Positions 56,292 to 64,000 of a stretch of DNA of 64,000 bases are shown one piece after another; positions within the stretch are counted from its first letter, which is position 1, and every line of letters begins with the position of its first letter. The stretch is from assembly GCA_027972325.1 (NCBI GenBank), contig JAPMOS010000059.1:62001-126000 (forward strand), given 5' to 3'. The notes under the pieces were generated by a model. That model worked only from the letters and a program-made list of their open reading frames with translations. It searched no databases and was not told the DNA's origin. The translations under genes were made by a program, and so were the position numbers. Origin of the DNA: Paratrimastix pyriformis. Taxonomy: Eukaryota; Preaxostyla; Paratrimastigidae.

Positions 56292-57816
56292 ACACACACA
56301 CCGTTCGCCCACGGGTGCAGTGACATTCGTGCTGTCTCTTCGACCTCTCTGGTTTTTGTTTTATTTTCCCGTTACTTCGTTCCTTCTTTACTCGACACAC
56401 ACACCGTCGTCCTTTTGACATTATAATCATTGTGTTTTTGGGCTGTGCAGGTTCTTACGGAATCACGACGAGCTCACCCTGGAGATGGTCACCGAAGAGG
56501 AACGTCAGTACATGTGGCACGAGTACGCCCCCGACCGCATGGCCCGTCTCAATCTGGGCATCCGCCGTCGGCTCGCCCCCTTGCTGGGCAACGACCAGCG
56601 CCGGATCCGCCTGTGCCACGCCCTTCTGTTCACCCTGCCCGGGGCACCGATCCTGTACTACGGGGATGAGATCGGCATGGGCGACAACGTTTCTCTCAAG
56701 GATCGCGACGGGTGCCGCACCCCGATGCAGTGGACCTCGAGAAAGAATGGCGGTCTGCCACAGGATGTCTTGGGTTGCCTCCTCCTCACCCGCCTTCCCG
56801 CCGCAGGTTTCACGAGCTCTGATACGCCCATTGTGCCGCCGGTCTCGGACCCCGTCTTCGGCTACCACTCGGTGTCCGTCGAGCAGCAGCAGAGGCAGCC
56901 CTCGTCGCTCCTCAACTGGGTCCGGCATGCCATTCGGAAGCGCCGTCAGTATCCCGTCCTGGCCCGCGGCCTCTTCGAGATGGTGCTGACATCCCACAGT
57001 GAGGTCATGGCCTACGTCCGACTCATGACCCGTCTGTGCCAGCTGCCTCGACACGATTCCATCTCATCCCGTTCGCCGTTGCGTTTGTTCCCACTCAGCG
57101 GAATGCGTCCCGCCGGCTCTCGCCCAGGAGTTGAGCCCCGTATCCGAGTGCTCCGCGACCCCGACCCCCCCACCACAGGCCACCACCGCACCGGTTCGCA
57201 TCGAGGCCCCTCCTCTTCTGCGGCCCCTTCGTTCGCCACTCCCCTCGCCGCTTCTCTCTCCGGGGGTCACTGGCTGGGCACCCCTCTTGGCCCCCGCGTC
57301 GCCCATGCTGGCCGGAACATCCCCGGTCCCGGGAGCGTCGCCCACCGGGGGCATGGACCGGCGCCCTGGCGGGTTGCGATCGGCTCGTGCAGTCACCAAC
57401 TACACGAACGTTCTGGCGTACTTCAACATGTCCGACCACCCGCTGGTCAACCTGCGAGTCAATTTCCCCTACCCGGTGGATTCGCGCACTGGTCCGCACT
57501 TCAGCTCGCAGCTAATGGCCCAACCCCACTCATTCCACCCTCTTCAGTTGTCGGAAATGCGACGATCTTCTTGACGGATGTCTTCAACGCCGCCCGGATC
57601 CTGGAGGCCACACCCGCCATGCCCAATGCCCCTCTCCAGCCGCCTGCTGACTCGGGCATCCCCACTCCCATCTCGCGCCTTCCCACGGGCACCCCGGTCA
57701 CCTACTTCGCGGTGACCATCCCCCGGGTGGAAGCCTACGGATGGGCCTGGTTGGCCATTGCTGCCCCCCGGCGAGTGATGCAGACTCCCATTCCGGCTCT
57801 GAAGGCCCCTTGGTAA
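53771..57816 (+). CDS. treS: Trehalose synthase (GH13, TreS type) with a long N-terminal extension; start unresolved
   Basis: Exons of the catalytic part: 54679-54901, 54995-55218, 55379-55510, 55566-55624, 55679-55766, 55817-55947, 56041-56232, 56451-56752, 56807-57015, 57128-57491 and 57548-57816. Motifs in order are [51 protein letters not shown], the nucleophile region [16 protein letters not shown], the acid/base region [27 protein letters not shown] with the third Asp, [14 protein letters not shown] and RTPMQW. This is the TreS pattern, which interconverts maltose and trehalose; TreS is mainly bacterial, so transfer into the eukaryote is likely. The GH13 region-I motif reads DHTSNEH instead of the usual NHTSDxH. 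Upstream exons (53771-54034, 54142-54621) add an acidic, Gln/Pro-rich extension not known from bacterial TreS. A Pro-rich insert (57130-57340) precedes the C-terminal beta domain. Confidence 0.85.
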
Positions 57817-58013
57817 CGAAAAAAAAGGAGGTAACCCGTGGGTGTGCTTGGGCGAGGGAAGGCGAGGGTTCTGATGATTTTTGTATCTATGGTCGGTTCA
57901 TTCCTCCCCTCCCCTCCCAAAGGACTCGTGTGACAAGAAGTGTACAGTTTCTGTTTGCTTTTTTTGCCATTTTGATCTCCAGTCAGCGCTTGCGCCCAGC
58001 GCCAGCGAGCAAG

Positions 58014-59034
58014 ATGAAAAACAGCAGCGGGTGCGCCTCGGGGTTTTGAGACCAAACAATGTTTGTGTTTTCCCGTTGACCTGCGTTGTTTTGATCTTTT
58101 CGCCAGGTCAGGCAAGCCAACCTATCATCCTCTCGTTGGCCACAAAAGCCATGTCCCATTTCAGACGCAGCAGTACTCCGCCAAGGATGTTACTGCTCTG
58201 ACTAAATTAAAGACCCGCCAGCCGGGGCAACAGACTCCAGCAGAATTGAGCCAACGCGATTTCCGCGCTGAGTTGCTGGAGAAGGAAAGGAAAGTTTCCG
58301 ATGAAAAGAAAACCATCGATCAGGCGGTGAGTGATGCCGCCCGGGCCCTGCCATCTCTGCCGGCAAAGCACGAACGCGAGGCGGGTCTGTGCAATGGGGT
58401 GCAAGGATCACGCTCACTTTGGATGCAGTACCCGAAGAAGAGCTGAAGGAGAAGGCACGGCCAGCCCCACCCCAGCCGACACCGCAGTTTGACGATGCTG
58501 ACGCTCCGCCGGAGCCCGAGAGCGACGGTGATGATGACGATGAAGAGGACGAGGCTGAGATCTATCGCGAATTGGAACGCATCAAGCGGGAGCGCGCCGA
58601 GGAAGCCCGCCGCCAAGTCTGTGACCCCAAGTGGCTCCTGCCCCAATGCATAGCCGACCACATGGATGTTTCACGCGTCTCTTTCCCACGGTCATGTAGG
58701 AGGCCGAAGCCAAGAAGGCCGAGCAGGCCCTCCGAGGAGCCGATGTGGAACGAAGCAACCCCCTCCTGGACACCTCCCGCACCGCCAACGTGCGCACGAG
58801 GTCGGCTTCATGGGTTCGGGGTCGTGATCGTGGTTGGGCGGGTGGTCGGCTTCATGGGGTCAGGTGGTCGGGTGGTCGGGTGGGCTCGTTGAACTTGGAG
58901 ATGGGTACACTGGCGGGAAGTGGTCCTGGGGGTCGCCGCGCCTTTGGTTATGTTCCCGGGGTTGGTGGCGCCCAGTTGGAGGTTTCCGATCTGCCCACCC
59001 TTTTCCGTTCTGCCGTTCGCTCATCCCGCGTGTC

Positions 59035-59066
<32 letters not shown>

Positions 59067-59214
59067 ATCCGGCTGGCGCACCCTCTGCAGGTGGGACGAG
59101 GACGTGGTCTTCAAGAACCAGACGCGCGGACAGGCGGTCGAGAAGAAGCGTTTCATCAACGACACTGTTCGCAACGACTTCCACCGCAAGTTCCTCAACA
59201 AGTACCTCAAGTAA
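58014..59214 (+). CDS. CWC15: Spliceosome-associated protein CWC15
   Basis: Exons 58014-58030, 58107-58384, 58429-58616, 58700-58800 and 59091-59214 give about 235 aa, the size of human CWC15. N-terminal blocks are KPTYHPLVGHKS, QQYSAKDVTALTKLKTRQ and LSQRDFRAELLEKE. The acidic stretch follows, then EIYRELERIKRERAEEA, ERSNPLLD, and the diagnostic C-terminus RWDEDVVFKNQTRG plus FINDTVRNDFHRKFLNKYLK. CWC15 (Cwf15) is a Prp19/NTC-related factor in the catalytic spliceosome, near the U6 active site. The 17-nt first exon and its donor GTGCGC are the weakest part of the model. The last intron (58801-59090) contains poly-C just before the acceptor and a repeated GGTCGGCTTCATGGG at its start. Confidence 0.9.
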
Positions 59215-59559
59215 AGTGCCCCGGCACTCAACTCACGAGGACTCTGCTGCTTCCCCCTGTGGCCTTTGGGGCACCCACGCAAACCCCTGGCTGCCTGGTA
59301 TATTTGCTATTCTGTCTTTTGTCGCTCTCCTCCGTCCCCCACGAGCGGTTTTTCACATCCCCCTCTTTTTTTACCCTGATCGGCATGCGCATTATTTCTG
59401 CGAATGCCTGCGTGTTATTGCCTTCACACGACGACCCGCTGCTCCAACACACGCCTAATGACTCAGGCCTCATTCTTCGAACACAAAAAATAGTGGTTGG
59501 CACAGCCTCCTGTCCCCCACAGGTGAGGCGGCTCGACGCGCACGGCGGAGTGAAGGCGG

Positions 59560-62500
59560 ATGAAGTTCGGCAAGTATTTGCAGTCATCCGTGTCTCCCCA
59601 ATGGCAGACCCTGTGTGTAGATTACCGAAGGTTGAAAAAAATCCTCAAAAAAATCCTCGTGCCCGAAGCTAATCGAACCCGTGCCAATGACGACTTTCTC
59701 AAGGCCCTCGGGAAGGAACGCGAGAAAATCAACAACTTCCAAGAGGAGAAATGCCAACAAATCAAAAAAGCACTCGACGAGGCTGTTGCGCAGATCCAAG
59801 AACGGCAACGAGATCAGTCCATTGGAGTCTGTGCCTCACACACCCATCCACTGTGGCTCACATCACCCAGAGCCGTCGATACCTAGCTGGCCTCCGCGCC
59901 CATCTCACCGGGATCTTCCATGATGCGGAGCGGTTAGAATCATATGATTCCCTCAACTCCCTAGCCTTCTACAAAATCATCAAGAAGTACCGGAAGACGA
60001 CGGCACATTCACCATTCGACCCGCAGGATCCTCTCATCCAAGAAGTCAATGCGCAGCCATTCCACGAATCCAAGGAGCTCGAGGGGCTGAAGCGGGACCT
60101 GGCCTTCCTCTTTGCGACCACGTTCACCCAGGGTAACCTCGGCCAGGCCCAGAACCAGCTGCAAAGGAGACACGTTTTTCCGACAGCCCATGACGAGTTC
60201 AGATTTGGTTTGCAGGTCCGCGCCCACCATTTCACATGCGCATCACCTTCCCTTTGTTCACTTTTTTTTCCCCCCTTCAAAATTCGTCGCTCCAACCCCG
60301 TTCAGGTGGGCATTCAGACGACCCTTCTCGGGGTGGGCCTCTACCTGGTGTTCCTCCGCCCGGGTGGGATCCGCCTCCCCGACCTGGCCTTCACCCTGCC
60401 CATGTTCCGCGGGCAGGCCCTGATGCTCATGCTCCTCTGGCTCTGGGGCGCCCTGGTCCTGCGGTCCTTCGCTCGGCACCGGATCAACCACTACTACATC
60501 ATGGAGCTGGACGAGGCAACGGCCATGAGCTGGGTGGGTGCCCTCAGGGTCGCATGCACCCTGGGGTGCCTCTTCCTCGGCCTCCTGCTCTTCCCAACCC
60601 CGCCTTCACCCCCCACTCCCTCACTCTTCTCCCACTTCATTCATCACCCCTCACTTCCATCCCTCATTTCACTTCTCCTTCCTCATCTGCCTCAACCCCC
60701 CATCCTTCTTCGCCACTCTCCTCCCTCATCCGGACACCCCCTCGATCCGACTTCCGACTCTCGGGTCTCGTCTCCACCTCCGGCGCTCCATTCATGACCT
60801 GTTTTCTCTTCCCTCCGCAGGTTATTCTGGGTCCTGGGCCTGGAGAGCGACTCCCTCTACACCATCCCCTCGCAGTACTGTTTCCTGGCCATGCTCTGTG
60901 CCCTGGCCATCTTCCTCTTCTGTCCGCTGCACATCTGGGAGTATTCCACCCGCCGGTGGCTCCTGCGGCGGCTGGGCCGGGTGGCCCTGGCGCCCTGGTT
61001 CCCCGTGCACTTCGCGGATTCCCTCGTGGCGGATATTCTCACCTCGGTCTGGCTCGGGTGGGTGGGTGGTGGTGTGTGTGTGTGTGTGTGTGTGTGGGGG
61101 TATCCGTCATTATGACGTCTGATGGAGCGGTTTCGCTCTGGGTTTCGCGATGGTGGCTTGACATGGAAGATAGGGTGCCAGCACGGGCATTTTTTGGCCT
61201 CCTCCTCCCTCCCTCCCTCTCATTTTTTGACCTCCTCCTCTCTCTCACTCATATTCCGGAAAACCGAGCCACCAGGGCCCGTAAAAGGGGAACAAAGAGA
61301 GAAAAGAAATCACTTAAAATACCAATTGGTTGGCTCCGTCCCACTCAGTGCTCAGCCCGTAGCTCGTCGAGCCATCAGGCGGCACCAAGAAGCAGCAGCT
61401 TCTTGTCGCAGTCGGTCTTGGCCACGCACGGCTCTCTCTCTCTCTCTCTCTCATTTTTTGACCTCCTCCTCCCTCTCTCTGCCCCCCGAGCTTGTCACAA
61501 GGTGGTCTCGGACTGGGTCTTCTCTTGACATTCCCCCTCCCCTCTTTCCCCAACACCCCTCCGCCCTCCGCCCCCCCACAGCTTGTCAAGGTGGTCTCGG
61601 ACTGGGTCTTCTCCCTCTGCTTCTTCACCTCGGGCCTGGCCTTCCAGCCCGACCCCCTGAGCGCCGTCCCCACCTCGTGGTGCACCCTGATGGCCCCGCG
61701 CTACGTGACCCCGGTCTTCATGTGCCTGCCCTACTTCTGGCGGGCCATGCAGACCCTTCGTATGTTCCGTGACACACACCGCTGGTTCCCGCACCTGGTC
61801 AACTTCGGCAAGTACTGCTTCCAGCTGACGGCCATGATCTCATCGGTGCTGTTCTCCGTGGAGGCGGGCAAGGACGCGTACACGTGGCCTTGGAGCCCCT
61901 GGGGCACGGCCTGGATTGGGGTGCTGGCCGTCTCGTCGGTGTACTCGTTCCTCTGGGATATCATCATGGTCCGCATCCACAGATACGCCAACCCAGTCAT
62001 CAGCATCCAGATCACCATCATCATCATCATCATCCAATCATCATCATCATCATCCAATCGTCATCATCATCACCCAATCATCATCATCACCCAATCATCA
62101 TCATCATCCAATCATCATCATCATCATCCAATCGTCATCATCATCACCCAATCATCATCATCATCCAATCATCATCATCATCATCCAATCGTCATCATCA
62201 TCACCCAATCATCATCATCACCCAATCATCATCGTCACCCAATCATCATCATCACCCAATCATCATCATCACCCAATCATCATCATCACCCAATCATCAT
62301 CATCACCCAATCATCATCACCCAATCATCATATAGAACCAGACAGATATCACCGACATCTCAATCCCCGCTGTCCTTACCGTCCATCCATCACCAGCATC
62401 AGCATCAGCATCCTCACCATGCTCCTCCTCCTCGCCGTCTTCTTTCTTTCCCCGTCCGCACCAACCAGGACTGGGGCCTCTTCCGCCCCCGCTCGCGCAA

Positions 62501-63475
62501 CTGCCTGCTGCGCGACGACCTGCTCTTCCAACGGCGGTCCTTCTACTGGCTGGCCATCCTGCTCGACCTGGTCGGCCGGTTCTGCTGGGTCGTCACCATC
62601 ACCAGCCAGCTGATCTTCAAGGACACTGTGGCCGTCTCCCTCTTTGCGGCCGGGGAGGTCTTCCGGCGGGCCGTCTGGTGCGTGTTCCGCATTGAGAACG
62701 AGTGTGTCAATAACTTCGAGCACTACCGCCACGTCAAGTACGTTCCCCGGCTTCCGGTAGGTCCGTGGTCGCGGCCCACTTGGGGGGGAAGGGAGACCAC
62801 ACCCACAGGGGTATAGCCACGCTCTCCCCCTCCGACATGATCCGCAGATATCGTGCCACGCTCTCCCCCTCCGACCTTGATCCCGGATGTGAACGCCTTG
62901 ACTCACTTGCATGCCTCCCTGTGCGTGTCTGTGTTTGATTTTTTGCGAGTCATAATTTTGTGATTCTTGTTCGCCACCGACCCCAAGTTCGCTCAAGCTG
63001 TGCGTCATTTGAGACCCTTCCTGTCCGATTGATCAGTCCTTTGCTTCACACACCACCTGGATCTGGCTCACCCAACATCGCGCATCACCATCCCACAGGT
63101 GGCATGCCCCATCTGGATCTGCTGAACTTCCCCAAGCGGCCCGTGATGCTGCCCACTGTGGCGGCCACCCTCAAGGTGGACGAGAGCGTAGCCTCCACTC
63201 CCCCGGCCAGCTCCGCCTCGGCCTCCACTACCCCAGGCGACCTGGCCATCCCCACCCCCGACACGTCCCTCCCACCCTCGTCGCCCCTCTACGAGGCCGA
63301 GGAGCAGAGGAGATCAGAGGAGGAGCAGAGCCCACCACCGAGCCCCGGTCCCGAGGAGGAGGAGACTATCACCGCGGCGAACGTGCCCGGAGCAGCCTGT
63401 GTTGGGATGGAGCTCGAGGAGATCGGAGAGGTGATGGAGACTGCCGCCGGAGACGACGATGCCGCTGACCGATGA
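59560..63475 (+). CDS. XPR1: XPR1/SYG1-type phosphate exporter (SPX-EXS)
   Basis: Seven exons (59560-59826, 59871-60215, 60306-60565, 60821-61046, 61582-61968, 62469-62760, 63099-63475) give about 717 aa. The N-terminal SPX domain starts MKFGKYLQSSVSPQW, with the inositol-pyrophosphate-binding basic cluster YRRLKKILKK and AFYKIIKKYRKTT. Six or more hydrophobic helices follow, then the EXS domain: LVKVVSDWVFSLCFF, RFRDxxxW-like MFRDTHRWFPHLVNFGKYC, SVYSFLWDIIMDWGLF and VFRIENECVNNFEHYRHVKY. XPR1 exports inorganic phosphate and is gated by inositol pyrophosphates through SPX. The C-terminal 110 residues are acidic and Pro/Ser-rich. Introns 4 to 6 are long and hold, respectively, a duplicated exon start, an ATC microsatellite and dispersed repeat copy 3. 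Confidence 0.93.
61490..61530 (+). repeat. Decoy copy of an XPR1 exon start
   Basis: CTTGTCACAAGGTGGTCTCG and GACTGGGTCTTCTC at 61491-61524, preceded by CCGAG, copy the true exon start at 61582 (CTTGTCAAGGTGGTCTCGGA). The decoy has a 2-nt insertion and a GAG instead of CAG acceptor. Confidence 0.9.
61985..62335 (+). repeat. ATCATC / CACCCAATCATC microsatellite in XPR1 intron 5
   Basis: Arrays of ATCATCATC with CCAATCGTCATC and ACCCAATCATC units fill most of the intron 61969-62468, which starts GTCCGC and ends ACCAG. Confidence 0.92.
62897..63056 (+). repeat. Dispersed intronic repeat, copy 3 (XPR1 intron 6)
   Basis: This copy matches 18327-18500 over essentially its full length, from CTTGACTCACTTGCATGCC to TTTGCTTCACACACCACC. 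It lies in the intron 62761-63098, in the sense orientation. Just upstream, CCACGCTCTCCCCCTCCGAC is present twice. Confidence 0.88.
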
Positions 63476-63833
63476 CTCGCAGTGGTGGTCGCCATGTCCG
63501 GGGGAATCTCTCCCTCGGCCCCATGACCTAACTCAGAGACGTGACGATCACCAGAGTTTTTGTTTTTTTGAATTTCTCTTATTTTCTCTTTCGATATTTG
63601 ATTGTGTGCCCATGTCGGGCGTCTGCGTGTGATCACTTTTTGTGCCTCCTTGGGGTGCACGTGCGCCTTTCAAGATTGGTGTGATGTCCTTTTGCTTTTT
63701 CCTTTCTGGCCGGTCCGGAGTTGGCCGGCGTCGGGGGAGCTGTCGACCTGATCGGCCACGGATGCGTCCCTCCGCCAGCCGCACTCGGTGCTCCGTCAAA
63801 TCTCCCGGATATTTCCCGCCCATTCGGCACACC

Positions 63834-63840
63834 TATATAA
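63834..63840 (+). promoter_or_regulatory. TATA box candidate of the terminal gene
   Basis: TATATAA, followed by a G run, lies 83 bp upstream of the ATG at 63923, with a CAAACACGAGACTTGACAG leader between. It is the clearest TATA motif I noticed in the window. The preceding region 63476-63833 holds no gene that I recognise and probably includes the XPR1 3' UTR. Confidence 0.55.
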
Positions 63841-63922
63841 GGGGGCGCCCTCGAGCCATGAATTCCAAACACGAGACTTGACAGTCAAACAGCAGCGCAC
63901 CAACAGCCAATCAAACCCAATC

Positions 63923-64000
63923 ATGTTCGCCTACTATTCCACTCCCAATCCTCTGGAACAATTCTACTACGGCCGGAACTTCTTCGACGAGATGATGACA
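63923..64000 (+). CDS. 3'-truncated gene, possibly a small heat-shock protein
   Basis: ATG at 63923 opens MFAYYSTPNPLEQFYYGRNF and continues to the window edge with FDEMMT. An aromatic-rich start followed by F-D-E-M resembles N-termini of Hsp20-type chaperones, and a strong TATA promoter would suit an inducible gene. The 26 residues seen are far too few for a firm call; no alpha-crystallin domain is in view. Confidence 0.35.
   Translation, partial: MFAYYSTPNPLEQFYYGRNFFDEMMT

Overview
This window is nuclear DNA from a GC-rich, intron-dense eukaryotic microbe. Genes sit close together on both strands. Most introns are 43-65 nt, and a few genes carry long introns packed with microsatellites and homopolymer C. 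The gene content points to an anaerobic or microaerophilic flagellate. There are two bacterial-type 2[4Fe-4S] ferredoxins, a formate/nitrite-family transporter, a bacterial-type trehalose synthase, and an axonemal inner-arm dynein light chain (p28). Together these are compatible with a free-living Preaxostyla flagellate such as Paratrimastix; that assignment is inference.

Layout. 0-12.7 kb: a partial coiled-coil/proline-rich gene, EAPP (minus), a family-16 methyltransferase, a leucine-rich-repeat protein, a Maf-type pyrophosphatase, LSM8 (minus), a second methyltransferase, an FNT transporter and a WDR5-like WD40 protein. 12.7-16.4 kb: a candidate 1.5-kb inverted-repeat element, then UDP-N-acetylhexosamine pyrophosphorylase. 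16.6-25 kb: a very long disordered basic/acidic coding region followed by a GCN5 acetyltransferase with a bromodomain; these may be one gene. 25.4-35 kb: the DEAD-box helicase PRP28/DDX23, inflated by satellite-filled introns. 35-39 kb: p28 and tandem ferredoxin genes with duplicated flanks. 39.4-46 kb: Beclin-1/ATG6 and coding-like exons after it. 46-51 kb: ribose-5-phosphate isomerase B (minus) and a giant Pro/Ser/Thr-rich protein. 51.8-59.2 kb: a PHO80-like cyclin (minus), trehalose synthase and the spliceosome protein CWC15. 59.5-64 kb: an XPR1/SYG1 phosphate exporter and the start of a further gene behind a TATA box.

Most striking signals. First, the 5' splice sites do not follow GTAAGT or GTATGT. 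The consensus is GTCYGT, with C at +3 in about 66 of 78 donors that I placed by protein frame outside PRP28, and none with A at +3. GTCTGT is complementary over positions +2 to +6 to the ACAGA box of U6 snRNA, which suggests donors tuned to U6 rather than U1. The same window encodes PRP28 (the U1-to-U6 exchange helicase), LSm8 (the U6 ring) and CWC15. Second, in PRP28, GCN5, ATG6 and XPR1 short tandem duplications span exon-intron junctions and leave decoy splice sites inside introns. Third, one dispersed sequence of about 160 bp occurs in introns of three unrelated genes, always in the sense orientation.
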